Part shown: piece by piece, positions 23,530-34,489 of the stretch
Layout: each line of letters starts with the position of its first letter
Numbering within the stretch: position 1 is the stretch's first letter
From: Symbiodinium natans
Taxonomy: Eukaryota; Sar; Dinophyceae; Suessiales; Symbiodiniaceae
NCBI GenBank assembly: GCA_905221605.1
Contig: CAJNDS010000169.1
Location: 1,016,304 to 1,080,303 of the forward strand
Direction of reading: 5' to 3'
Length of the DNA stretch: 64,000 nt
The notes under the pieces: model-generated
What the model was told of the DNA's origin: nothing
Database searches by the model: none
What the model saw: the letters and a program-made list of their open reading frames with translations, nothing else
Translations under genes and position numbers: made by a program

Positions 23530-25400
23530 AGGGACTGTTTGGATCCGCAATCAAGGCAAATCGTCCGGGTGTCGTGAGAACATTTCGTGCGGCACGCCTT
23601 TAAAATCAATTGCCGGGCCTCTCTGTCCCTTTTTGACTTTCTCGTCTTAACTCATCTCAACTCCTCCCTTTTCAAATCATATAAACCCCGTGGACCGTTT
23701 AAAGAGAGCCAGCACCAGCTTCGACTGTTCTGGGGTTGGGAGGGGGGGGGTTGTGCCCCGAAGCTGGTCAAACATTAAGGGTCGACGTTTTCGGGCTACG
23801 TGACAGTTGCATGTTTGGCATTTCAGGCCACGTCGCCTGCTCCAAAACAACAGCAACAAAAACTTGATTGAGCCCTGCGTGGGCCTTGCTGAGGCAACCC
23901 TGAATCCTGGAAGCCCTGAACCCTCCACCCCAAATTCACGCCTGTGATTCACGTGTGTGTTTACGAGCTCAAAATATCCACGCCGCCACAGCACCAGCTG
24001 CGTCTGTCAGACAATGCGGGTGGGGCAATAGCAGTGGCGGGTAGAAGTAACATGCAGGAACACACCATCGAACACACCATCGAGCACACACACACACCAC
24101 CATGGAACCAAACCACCCCCAAAACCCCCTGCATTGCTTCAGGGGTGCGACTATGTCCGCGGCTTTCGGCCCAGATACTCTCTTGCTTGCACGTTGCGTT
24201 CGGGGTTTCGGACTAGGACCTTTTGTCCCGAGGTTGCAGGATACACTTGGTGCACAGGTCAGCTTGCCAGGCCATCTCAAGACAAGTGCTTGTACATTCA
24301 ATGTATAGGTTCCCTATAAAATCAGAAGCAGCCCAGTATGCCCTGTAAGATCGTTTCTATTCCTGCGGGCACTTAAAGGCCCTCAAATAAACCCCAGGAC
24401 CTGGTGACTGGAGGTCTTTCAGGATTCAGCGTTTAGGGAGCTTTAGGGTTTGTAAGGGTTTAGTAGGGTTTATAAGGGTTGATAAGGGTTTAGGGTTTAT
24501 AAGGGTTTAGGTAGGGCTGTTCGGGTTTCAGGGTTTACGGCATTTACAATCCTGAACCGCCCGAAGTCAGCCGATCGCCAAGGGGTGTGGCTCTGGGCAG
24601 GCCCGACGGGTTTAGGGTTTAGGGTTTAGGGTTTAAATGTACCGGCACAGTGGCAGTTCTCAAAACTCACCGCAGTTTCAGGAGAGGGGTAGTATAGTTC
24701 CAAATCAGGAATGACAAAAGGGACCAGAAGTTAGGGAGCCAACCTGGCATCTATCCAGTCGCAATCAGTACCCGAGCAGTCAGCATGGAGACTTTCTGAC
24801 TAGCCATGGGCTTGATTCGAAGTGAACCAAACACTAGTTAACCTCTCGTCAGCCTGTATTCTGGTAGTGCAGAGCACACCCGAACACCCCCCTCACTCCC
24901 TTATCCTCTCAGCGGTACCCGAAAGATCCAAGCTCCACTCCGAAAGAAGAACCCGACAATCGTCATATGATAGGCATGCCGCAGATTCTGGTTCAGAGCT
25001 TTATAGGCTTTATAGGGCGGGGTACAGCGGCTGAAAGTCTTAGGAGGCTAGAGGCTTTATAGGGTGGGGTACAGTGGCTGAAAGTCTTAGGAGGTGACAA
25101 GTCACGTCACAGTACAACCCGAAAGTTGTTTGAACCAGCTACAACTATAGAAATCCGACGTACTTACAACTCCAAGATATCACTGTCCCTGAGCCCACAC
25201 TTCTGGTGTACTCTCCATGCGAATCTCTCCTCGCTTCACGTATTAGGTACAGAGTTCCTCTCGCTTTTGCATTGTGAGTGTGTTTGTTTCCGATGTATTA
25301 GTTGTGCTGGCATGAACGCTTGGACAGCACAACACTTCGGGCTGATGAGCCCTAAACCCTAAACCCGAAACCCTAAACCCTAAACCCCCAACTCGTAAGG
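23530..25400. other. Intron-like, no supportable exon
   Basis: Mostly unique sequence with few telomere repeats; tandem duplication at 25005. Confidence 0.45.
25005..25094 (+). repeat. 47-bp tandem duplication
   Basis: 43 bp (25005-25047) repeated at 25052-25094 with two differences. Confidence 0.9.
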
Positions 25401-25421
25401 AGACCAGTTATTTTCTTGCAG

Positions 25422-25509
25422 GTGTCCCCGGGGACGGGCACCCCGGCCACGCCTGCGCAGGGCTCCGGAACGCCCATCCAGCCGCTTCCTGTCAATCTGC
25501 CTTGCCCCT
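25422..25509 (+). CDS. exon-like block, VSPGTGTPATPAQGSGTPIQ
   Basis: TTGCAG|G acceptor with a pyrimidine tract. Gly/Thr/Pro-rich frame open to a GC that coincides with the first base pair of a MITE-like element (25511-25616). Confidence 0.48.
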
Positions 25510-25510
25510 G

Positions 25511-25616
25511 CTTGGAGGTTCACGGTACATATTAACCAATTTCTTACTGTACTTCTAAGCCACTTATGAGCCCCTTATGTGCCCTAATATGTTAATAAGT
25601 ACCATGAACCTCCAAG
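25511..25616. mobile_element. MITE/introner-like element, 106 bp, TIR CTTGGAGGTTCA
   Basis: Ends CTTGGAGGTTCACGGTAC and GTACCATGAACCTCCAAG. With the preceding G it starts GC and it ends AG. It directly abuts the exon-like block 25422-25509. Same TIR as 54952-55070. Confidence 0.8.
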
Positions 25617-25637
25617 TGAGTTGTCATTCCTGTACAA

Positions 25638-25702
25638 GGACCCAGAGTAGGCTTTTTCGGGGCTTAGGTTCCCTTATAAGCCTCCTTGGTTGCTCTTGGG
25701 TC
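25638..25702. mobile_element. MITE-like element, 65 bp, TIR GGACCCAGAGTA
   Basis: Left GGACCCAGAGTAG pairs with right GCTCTTGGGTCC. Related to 27298-27389. Confidence 0.5.
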
Positions 25703-26376
25703 CAGTGGAATTCTATGGTGTGGTATACTTCGGCAAGAAAGATCGGTGCCCCAAAGAATGAACTGCACTGGTAAGGCTCCAACATGGACTTTGCTTGGAG
25801 GTTCAAGAGTAATTGAAGGTGGCTGCTAAAAGCCAATATCGTCTCATTGAGGGGTACTTGAGAAAACCTATTTGTTCGCTGAATGCCGCGTGCTGAATGT
25901 GTCTGACAATATATAGCCCTAGACCCTACACCCTAAACCCTAAAGCCTACACCCTAAACCCTAAAGCCTAAACCCTAAGCCCTAAACCCTAGACCTACCA
26001 GAGATCTGCGTTGTCCTCATAGTCATTTGTTTATTGTTCGTCCGCGTTGCCGGTCTACAGCGGCTAAGCGGGCTTGGGGTTGAGGGTGTGTACCAGCTTT
26101 GGGGGCTTTAGGGGTCTGAGGGGCTTTAGGGGTTTTAGGGGCTTTAGGGGCTTTAGGGGTTTTAGTGGTTTTAGGGGCTTGAGGGGTTTAGGGGTTTGGG
26201 GGTTTAGGGTTTGGGGATACGAGTGCCGCGTCCGTTGTGAGAAGCACTATGGTCAGCAAGGGCCCCCACAGTTTAGATGAAGGCCCTACATGGAGCTCGT
26301 CCTCAGAGCGCGGTTCAGGGTTTAGGGTTTAGGGTTCAAGTGCTTTCAACCCGGGAGAAGAACTACTCCTCTTGGA

Positions 26377-26480
26377 TGCCCAGTGGTGCCCTTATTAAAT
26401 TGTTGGGGGTGTAGGTTCACGTCTAAACCCCTTCATAAGCAACAAAGCAACCTTTTTACGTAGTCCCAGGTTGCTGGGCA
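26377..26480. mobile_element. MITE-like element, 104 bp, TIR TGCCCAG
   Basis: TGCCCAGTGGTGCCC at the left and a right end finishing GGTTGCTGGGCA. Similar in size and ends to 23425-23526. Confidence 0.45.
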
Positions 26481-26879
26481 GCCTCGTCCTTGACTGTGTA
26501 CACTGGAGATATCTAGAAGCTCTTCCCAAGGTCAACCCCTTGAACGTAAGTACCCAAGCAAAGCTTAGATGCTTGCTTTACCATCGGTTCCGTACAAGGG
26601 GCTCCTGCAATTAAAAAGGACCATACGTTAGGACCCCCCGAAACGTGTCACCGTAAGTCTTGAACCCGGCACTGTGAAACACAGCTTTGCCAAGGCATGG
26701 ATTTTGGGTGCCGCTGGCCCGAAATGCCGTCGCCCGGCGTGAATTTAGTCACGGTTTTTTGCAGGTGACTTGAATCTTCAGCGTCTAATTCCTAAACCTA
26801 AACTCCAAACCCTACAAGTTCACCTTTTTTGCAGGGCTTTTGGGTTGTGACGCTTGGGTGTCGGGCTTGGGGCATGCAG

Positions 26880-26938
26880 AAGAGGTTCTTTACCTTCAGC
26901 AGCGACGCGGCCACGAACCCTCGCAATTTGAAAAGCCC
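26880..26938 (+). CDS. weak exon-like block after ATGCAG
   Basis: Two frames are open (EEVLYLQQRRGHEPSQFEKP or KRFFTFSSDAATNPRNLKS). CCCTAAA repeats follow, so the bracket is atypical. Confidence 0.3.
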
Positions 26939-27047
26939 GACAAAGGCCACGAAACACCCAGGGATTGAGGGAGAACCCCAAGCCCTAAACCCTAGCCCTA
27001 AACCCTAAACCCCAAACCCCCAAACCCCAAAACCCCGCAACCCGAAG

Positions 27048-27117
27048 AAGAACCTTCCCACTCAGCTCATGGAGCTCCTTCGCCATCGGACATCCCGGAG
27101 TCGAGTCCCGAACAAAG
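27048..27117 (+). CDS. exon-like block, APSPSDIPESSPEQR
   Basis: Acidic Ser/Pro-rich frame after CCCTAAA/CCCCAAA, GC donor at 27118, TTTAGGG array from 27173. Confidence 0.42.
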
Positions 27118-27170
27118 GCCCGTAGAAACCCCCTGAAGCTTGGGATGTTCCCCTTATACTAATGGAGTGG

Positions 27171-27291
27171 AGTTTAGGGTTTAGGGCTTAGGGCTTAGGG
27201 CTTAGGGTTTAGGGTTTAGGGTTTAGGGTTTAGGGTTTAGGGTTTAGGGTTTAGGGTTTAGGGTTTAGGGTTTAGGGTTTAGGGTTTAGGG
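27171..27291 (+). repeat. TTTAGGG array
   Basis: About 17 units between exon-like block 27048-27117 and the MITE at 27298. Confidence 0.95.
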
Positions 27292-27297
27292 CAAGTA

Positions 27298-27389
27298 GGA
27301 CCCGGAGTAGGCCCTTACTCCCTGTTTTTGTTCCCTTCTAAGCCCCCCTGAAAACCAAAAAGGGCACCCTCTTCCTTTACTCTTGGGTC
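27298..27389. mobile_element. MITE-like element, 92 bp, TIR GGACCCGGAGTA
   Basis: Left GGACCCGGAGTAGG pairs with right TACTCTTGGGTC. Lies directly against a TTTAGGG array. Confidence 0.5.
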
Positions 27390-27391
27390 TA

Positions 27392-27519
27392 GTCCCCCTA
27401 CTAACAGTCCTTAAACCCTAAGCCCTAAACCCTAAACCCGAACCCCTAAACACCTAAACCCTAAACCCTAAACCGGGGGTACAACAATCTTTATAAAGGA
27501 CTGTTAGTATAGGGGGAAC
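27392..27519. mobile_element. MITE-like element with a CCCTAAA array inside
   Basis: Left GTCCCCCTACTAACAGTCCTT and right AAGGACTGTTAGTATAGGGG are complementary. The interior 27413-27476 is telomere-like repeat. Confidence 0.7.
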
Positions 27520-28394
27520 ATGAAGCTGTGAATGCCCTTTAGAACCTTCACGCCCGTTTAAAGCCCTTTAGGGCTTAGGGTTTAGGGTTTAAGGTTTTTA
27601 GGGTTTAGGGTTTAGGGAAAGCCCTACCCTTATTTAAACCTATGATGCCCCATTAAACCCGAGCAAACCCCTATTTCAGCCCTATTAAACCTTATTCAAC
27701 CCCATTAAGCCTTCTTAGACCCCTGTTAAACCCCTACCCCGCATGAAGCCCTATCAAGCTTTCGCATTCCGACCTCAGCAGAGATATCTGCAGTACCGCT
27801 CCTTGGCTTTCAGGTCATGAGCCCAACCGGCCCAACGTGGCTCGAGCCGGCATGCTCTTGGGGCTTTGGGGTGGCTTGCATCGGGGTTTAGGGCATTGGG
27901 TTTCGGGGTATACATAGGGTTTCGGGCTGACTTTCTAGGGCTGACATAGGGGTTCCGGCCAAAGGGCTTTGGGGTTTACATAGGGTTTCGCTCTTGGGGC
28001 TTTCCTGCTTACATCGGGGATTAGGGCTCAGGCTTTTGGGGTTGCTGGGTTTTAGGGTTTCGGATGTTGTAGGGTTGCTGGTTTTTAGGTTTTCGGGTGT
28101 TTTAGGGTTTCGGGTATTGGGGGCTCAGGGTTTTAGGCTTTCCGGGCTTTAGGGAGAAATGGGTTTAGGCTTTGGGGGTTTCAAGTGCTTTGGCAATATG
28201 GGGCTTGCTGGGATTTAGGATTGAGGTTTCGGGAGTTTCGTGTCTAGGGGTCTTGTTTGAGGATCAGAAGGAGACATTCAAGAAGGAGAGAGGCCAGCCA
28301 GAACCGCTTTTTGTTGGGGGGAAGCCGCACCGACTCTCCAAGATCTGGGCCTCCTGTTACAATTCATTCTCTCGGGCTTTTGGGGGTCACTTTG

Positions 28395-28480
28395 GGATGT
28401 TCCCTTTATACTAGCAGTCCTCAATTGGGATAATGATAGTGGGTACTATAACCCCTTTTTAAGGCCTAAGGTGAACATCC
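28395..28480. mobile_element. MITE-like element, 86 bp, TIR GGATGTTC
   Basis: Left GGATGTTCCCTTTATACTAG; right ends GGTGAACATCC. A diverged member of the TGTTCCCC family. A solo left end is visible at about 27145-27165. Confidence 0.55.
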
Positions 28481-30028
28481 AAGGTTCAGCCTAGGTCCAG
28501 GTTGTGTAGGGCTTCGGGATGCCCCTGGCCGTCCGCCCCAAAAAGCAACCTGAAGACTCTCAACATCATGCGTCGTCTACGGGCACAAGCTAGTTCCAGG
28601 GTTTAGGGGTTTAGGGGTCAGGGTAGGGTTTAGGGTTTAGCTGGATTGATGAGAAGACTTGGCCACGCAGCCAAATTCAAGCTGCTTCACGCCAGGCCTC
28701 TCGTTGCAGCCGTGCAGCATCTTGGCTGTTAGAACTACGTGCCGCTCGGTTCCGCCCGTGGAGTGGAAGCGACAACCATTTTCTTCAGTCGGTGTAAAGC
28801 ATGTGCAACGCCTCAAAGCCAACTGCCGTCTCGAACATGCTTTGGAGTTTAGGTGTTTCGTTTTGACTACTGGAGTCAGGGGGTTCCGAAATGAGGGGTA
28901 CCTTTGTGGGGTCCTGATTATAAGGGTATCCTACCTTGTGGGGATCCACATTGGGGGCTCTGTTTTCATACCCCCCAAATGGTTCCCTGGCTCAAGAAGA
29001 TGGATTTGGGGTTTAGGGCCTGGGTTATGGTCGAGAAGCCTCTCCGCCCCTCTCCGCCATGTGTTTAGGGTCCTGAAGGCCCTCCTCCGAACGGAAAAAC
29101 GGAGACGCCAAACCCAAAACACTCCGTCTGCCCCCGCTGTAGCCCTAAATTCCGAAAGTTCTTCCAACAGGTTGTGGGCTTCCCTAAACCCCAAACCCTA
29201 AACCATAAACATCCCGAGGATTGGCACGGCTGGCAGCACAAGGTCTCCAGCCAAAATGGGGTCCCAGGTTTTAGTGCTTGCGTTTTTTGTTTGCGCTTAT
29301 AGGGTTATGTAGGGTTTTACAGTCTAAGGGCAGTTATATGCCCTGACTCTGGGCCATGGCCTCCTTCAAATGGGTTCTGAAGTATGGGCCCTTGGCTTGG
29401 TATAGGGTATATAAGGGCCATACTGAGGGACCATGTAACGACCCGAAGATCCAGGCTTTGCAGGGTTTGCAGGATGTGTGGGGCTTTGTAGGGTTTAGAG
29501 GGTTTGCAGTGTTTGCAGAGTGTGTAGTGTTTGCGGTTTAGGGTTCGGGCTTGTCCGCATTTAGTGATGCTAGTCCAGGTCTGGGGTCGAGTCGTTTAAG
29601 GGGGGTACTCGCCCTAAATCCCAAACTCTAAAGCCCAGACCTTCGACCCTAAAGCTGAGGGTTAGCTAGCAAGGAGGGCTTGAGACGCTTTCTTCGTGTT
29701 TCGATTCGACAGGGGAATTCGGCGGGGGGAGGGGGGGGGGGTGAGTGCATGAACCAGGGATCCCACGGCAGAGAGGAAAAAGCAACACTAGGATTCACAG
29801 GATTTATAGGATTTAGTTGAGGTGGTGTGAACCCTAAACCCCAAACCCTAAAGCCTAGATCGCAAACCTTCCTGAGCCTTAATCCCCTGGCAAGCAAGCA
29901 AGACCATCCCTCGGAACCCTAAACCTTCCTAAACCCCGAAACCCTCGCACAAAACCAAAAACAGTGTGTGTGTGCATATTATATAAATAATCAATAGTAA
30001 TACCAAAATTGTAATACACATTGTTAAA

Positions 30029-30187
30029 AAATGTATATGTATATGTATATGTATATATGTATATATGTATATATGTATATATGTATATATGTATATATGT
30101 ATATATGTATATGTATATATGTATATGTATATATGTATATGTATATATGTATATGTATATATGTATATGTATATGTATGTGTATGTG

Positions 30188-30225
<38 letters not shown>

Positions 30226-30235
30226 CATATAAATG
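30029..30235 (+). repeat. (TATATG/TATG)n microsatellite
   Basis: About 200 bp of alternating TATATG units. ORFs on both strands (Tyr/Ile) are artefacts. Confidence 0.95.
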
Positions 30236-30510
30236 TATACCATGGTCACTGCATCCATGGCTTTCCTTAGCAGTCCGCCCTCATCTCATCTCCAGGTCTA
30301 CTTTCTCGGACGCCTCTCAGCAGGCGCTTGGAGCCCCAAACCCGAACCCTCACCCTGAGACCCTGAATCTGAATCTTAAGCCGTTTGTTCTGTTGTGTTG
30401 GTTAAAGGATTGCGGGTTTTGGGGCCCCCAGGCATAGAGGACGCCTGGATTCCTGAAAGCCTATAGACCCCTCTAAGACTTGGCCCTTACGTCTTCCTCC
30501 TTTGCGCGAG

Positions 30511-30576
30511 GAGCGCTTCCTGCCACAGAACGTCCTCTCCGACCCAACCTCCTCAGCGGCATCGAACGCGGGTCAG
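30511..30576 (+). CDS. exon-like block, ERFLPQNVLSDPTSSAASNA
   Basis: 66 nt, GCGAG|G acceptor, GC donor at 30577. Good coding character; no telomere arrays adjacent. Confidence 0.45.
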
Positions 30577-31138
30577 GCGCCGCGGGCATTTGTTGCTCAG
30601 GGCGTCGAGGTTCCAGGCTTGCTTACTTCGTGTCGAGGCTCTAGGCTTGCTTACTTCGTGTATAAGGCTAGGGCTCTGGACACATGCGTGGGAGTGAGTT
30701 AAGTCCTGCTTTGCCCTCATGAACTGAAGCTCAGCGGCCCCTGAGGACCCCCTCCATCGCTTAACTGGGCCCGCCCCTGACCCTATAGTCTCAAACCCAA
30801 GCCCCCTCTCAGCTTAACCCTACGTCTCATATCCTACCTCTCACTGGAATTAGTCGATTTCGTCAGTAAGAACACATCAGCCTGCAGGAAATGGCCAGTT
30901 CTAGGTTGTGGTCCAGTTGTTTCGCTGATTGCCTCAAGGAGCAATAATTCAATCCAACTATCGGAAGTTTCTCTGCAGCGTGCCGATTGGGAGATTTTCT
31001 CTGTCGTCTTGCTTGCGACATGTGGACCGCCAGACCTTGCATTGAGGCCTTTCCAAGGCGACGACTGTTGGGCACCTTAAACGTGCCGACCCGTCTTTTC
31101 ACAGAGACCCCAGCAGGACCGTATTTCAGACAAACAAG

Positions 31139-31242
31139 AACTAAACCCTAAACCCTAAGCCCTAAACCCTAAACCCTAAACCCTAAACCCTAAACCCTAA
31201 ACCCTAATCCCTAAACCCTAAACCCTAAACCCTAAACCCTAC
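31139..31242 (+). repeat. CCCTAAA array
   Basis: About 14 units ending at exon-like block 31246. Confidence 0.95.
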
Positions 31243-31245
31243 GAG

Positions 31246-31299
31246 GGACCTGTGCTCGAACCCTATAGCGCGAGGCATCTGCATCCGCTGATGGCGCAG
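31246..31299 (+). CDS. exon-like block, GPVLEPYSARHLHPLMAQ
   Basis: 54 nt, 18 codons, CGAG|G acceptor, GC donor at 31300. Bracketed by a CCCTAAA array (31139-31242) and a TTTAGGG array (31351-31510). Confidence 0.55.
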
Positions 31300-31350
31300 G
31301 CCGGGCAGAGCAGCCCTCTGGAGCATTCCTTTTCCCTTATACGCCGGGTA

Positions 31351-31510
31351 GGGTTCAGGGTTTAGGGTTTGGGGTTTAGGTTTCAGGGTTTAGGGTTTAG
31401 GGTTTAGGGTTTAGGGTTTAGGGTTTAGGGTTTAGGGTTTAGGGTTCAGGGTTCAGGGTTTCAGGTTCAGTTTTCAGGGTTTAGGGTTTCGGGTTTAGGG
31501 TTTAGGGTGG
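31351..31510 (+). repeat. TTTAGGG array
   Basis: About 20 units with TTCAGGG variants, after exon-like block 31246-31299. Confidence 0.93.
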
Positions 31511-32292
31511 AGGGGTTGACCGGTGAGGTTTTTTTTTTCCATTCTGTGTACGATGTGTACACCCTCGACATCCAGGCTATGCCGTACCAATCCATGGCAG
31601 CGATGATCGGCCGGGAACTCAGCCACCGGATCCACCTATCGGATTTGTTTTCTTCATGTGCCCGGGAACTGGGAGTTGTTCATGCTTCGATCTGGCTTGA
31701 TGGTTGTTGAAGATGGGGAATATGTATGGGTTTTGGAGTACTATACTTGAATACGTTTTTGGGTTCTGGGTTCCGATTACAGCTACCAACCCCCTTCATC
31801 TCCTCAGTCCTTTTTGGGTTTAGGGTTTAGGGTCCTGGGGTCAGGTAAAACCTTAAGTCCTATTCGCAAACCCCCAAACCCACCAGAAGCCCGGAGCGTT
31901 TTTGAGGTGGGTGTGCATCCCATCGGGCATCGTGGAGCGGCACAAGGCTCCTTTCCTTTCGAGGCTTTAGGGTCTGTAGGGTTTAGGGTTGAAAGTGGCC
32001 ACAGGGTTCTATATGGGTTATATGGTTTTAGGGTGTGTAGGTTTATTGTTTAGGGTTTATGGGGTTTAGAGTATGCAGGGTCTGGGGTTTATACTCGTAG
32101 GTTTTTGGGTTTTGGGTCTCTAGGGGCCCCAGCACAACCACCAAAGCCTAAGCATTAAGCACTGTTTTTTTGGCAGGGGGGGGGGGGGGGGGGGTGCACT
32201 ATAAGGGGCATGATGAGGGCCATGCCCATCTATGGTTACCCTAAACCCTAAACCCTAAACCCTGTAGAAGCCCTGCAAGTGCCCAGCTGCAG

Positions 32293-32340
32293 GCACAGTT
32301 CGAAGCTCCGAACAGCGGCGAGGCTTTGGAAGCCGGCCAG
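32293..32340 (+). CDS. exon-like block, AQFEAPNSGEALEAGQ
   Basis: 48 nt, CTGCAG|G acceptor, GC donor at 32341. It may start further upstream in the same frame (SAQLQAQ...). CCCTAAA upstream and TTTAGGG downstream. Confidence 0.52.
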
Positions 32341-32419
32341 GCGCCATTTGGCGTAGGCTGTGGGGTTTAGGGTTTAGGGTTTAGGGTTTAGGGTTTAGGG
32401 TTTAGGGTTTAGGGGTTAG

Positions 32420-34280
32420 TAAGTAATTACATTGAAGAAATGTATACATATCTAGGGTTTGGGGTGGGGAGCGCCGCCTACAGCAGTTGAATCTCCTCGG
32501 TTTGCGCATATGTTGCGGGGAGGGGTGGGCAGGGCACACAACTGGCATTCAAAAAGCATCACGCAGCTTGTCTGCCGGGTTTATGGTTTGTGGTTTAGGG
32601 CTTAGGGTTTAGGGTTTTTGGTTGGCTGAAAATCAATCTTGGGTCCGCAGGTCGCGGTGGAGAATGGTACGGTCATCTGCCTGGTTCGAAAGTACGGAGA
32701 CAGTACTCTGCTAGCTCCATGACGCTTGCTTTTGTCATAATCAAAACTAAATTTGAATGTTGTGCCCGAGGCTTGAAGTTTCTGACCTTCCTAAACCCCA
32801 AAGCCTAAAGCCTAAGCCCTCACCCCATGGTGCCCCTTTTGGGGGGGGAAGGATCTTGGAGCTGCGACGTGCCAAGCAGCCCAGGCCTTACTTTTCAAGT
32901 GAACTTTGCGATGCACTTCAGACCGGAACACCCTAAGACCCGAAACCCATCGCGGGTGTATGGTTCAGGGCTTCGGGTTGTTGTCTACATTTTAGAAGCC
33001 AAGGGAATACTGAAAAATCAAGGTGGCTTCTGTGGTATAGATACCGCAAAGTAGGATCCCCAAGTAATACCCGCTATGCCAGGCTTTAGGGGTTCAGGCT
33101 TTAGGGTTTAGGGTTTAGGTTTCCTCGCAAACCTCGTAGCCGAGGCAGGAGCGCCCGAGGCTGCGAGCGTGGGCTGAGGTCCAAAACACGGGCATTGCGC
33201 CGGCAGAGTTTGACATTGGCCCTAACACCCAAATGTAGGCTTTAGAGTTTCGGCTTTAGAGTTTCGGGCTTAGGGTTTAGAATTTAGGGTTTAGGGTTCA
33301 GGGTTTAGGCAGTCGCTCATTTCACGGGAGGTTGCTCAAGAACAATGGCAAGGTACGTACTTATCAAAGGCGGGTGGTTCAAAATATTGGGGGGGGGGGC
33401 TGGAGCAAGGCAGTTGGACGACAAAACATTAAAATCCCAACGCCCAACCCCCAGCCCCAGTCATAAAACCCTAAAACGTAGAAACTTAAAGACCCTGAAT
33501 CTAAGGTCGGAACCACGTGCCCTGACCCTTGTTTAAAGGGATCTGAAGTATGGGTCCCTCATCATGTATAGTGTATATCTAAAGCACGGTGGCCCAAATT
33601 AAGGGCCCCTACTTGGACCCCTAAACCTCAAACCCTGAACCTGAAACCCGAAAGCCTAAATCCTGAAACGCTCTCGCCTCTCCCTTCCCGTGCAAGCCCC
33701 GGAGAGTGCTCCAAGATGCCCATTGTAGGGGTTTAGGGTTTAGGGTTTAGGGTTTCGGGTTTAGGGTTTAGGGACTGCGGATCCCCAAGACCTTCGCCCG
33801 GCAAAGCCAAGCAACCAAAGGCCACCCCCCCCCTTCTCCCACGAAGCCATATGATACCCTAAACCCGCAAGCCCCAAAAGCCCCAAACCCCCGTAGGCCC
33901 AGGAGCCCCCGCCCCCCCCCCCCCCACAACCCCCCCACCCCAAAAGGTTTAAGTAGGGTTCAGGATTTAGGGTTCAGGACTTAGGGTTTAGGGTTTAGGG
34001 TGGTTTTGGGTTTGAACCTCGAATCCCTTCCACCCCTGCATGGCCAACACCCTCAATCCTTTTGGCTCGGAAGCAGAGGGATCCTTCCAAACGATGATGC
34101 ATACCTGAATGCTACTACCTCTGCATGTGCAATGACATAAACCCCTTAAACCCGGAACCCTAAACCCTGAGCCCTGAACCCTAAACCCTAACATCAGAGT
34201 CAGAGTAGTCAAGATGATGATCCGGGTCGCCACAGCTCCAATCAGGCTTTCGAATCTGCTCCGCTCCTGCAGTGAAGCCC
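32420..34280. other. Intron-like, no supportable exon
   Basis: TTTAGGG and CCCTAAA fragments, G- and C-runs. Confidence 0.5.
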
Positions 34281-34284
34281 CCAA

Positions 34285-34393
34285 ACCCTAACCCTAAACT
34301 CTAAACCCTAAACCCTAAACCCCTAAACCCCTAAACCCCTAAAACCCTAAACCCTGAACCCCAAACCCTAAACCCTAAACCCTAAACCCTAAC
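34285..34393 (+). repeat. CCCTAAA array plus poly-C
   Basis: Units run into a 17-nt C tract (to about 34411) just before the possible start exon. Confidence 0.92.
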
Positions 34394-34431
34394 ACCCCCC
34401 CCCCCCCCCCCAACCCCTTGCGGCACCCCCA

Positions 34432-34489
34432 ATGGACGCCGTGTTTACCGCCGGCAAGTTCAAGGGCAGATGGTTCTCCGATGTGGCAG
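34432..34489 (+). CDS. candidate exon: MDAVFTAGKFKGRWFSDVA (possible initiator Met)
   Basis: Reads AGKFKGRWFSDVAG to a GC donor at 34490. No AG dinucleotide occurs between 34277 and the ATG at 34432, so this may be a first coding exon, or an exon without a canonical acceptor. The frame is open upstream through a poly-C run. Telomere repeats CCCTAAA lie upstream and TTTAGGG downstream. Confidence 0.65.

Larger units (their letters stand above)
27540..30480. other. Intron-like, no firm exon
   Basis: Degenerate TTTAGGG/TTTCGGG, one MITE, one microsatellite. The 180-codon ORF at 28659 has a competing minus-strand ORF and no motif. A short coding-like stretch (KLLHARPLVAAVQHLG, about 28675-28725) was too weak to call. 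Confidence 0.45.

Noticed and set aside
28659-29201. 180-aa plus-strand ORF
   Set aside because: Overlapped by a minus-strand ORF; runs through telomere-like units; no domain.
30021-30437. Tyr/Ile/Met-rich ORFs on both strands
   Set aside because: Translation of a TATATG microsatellite.
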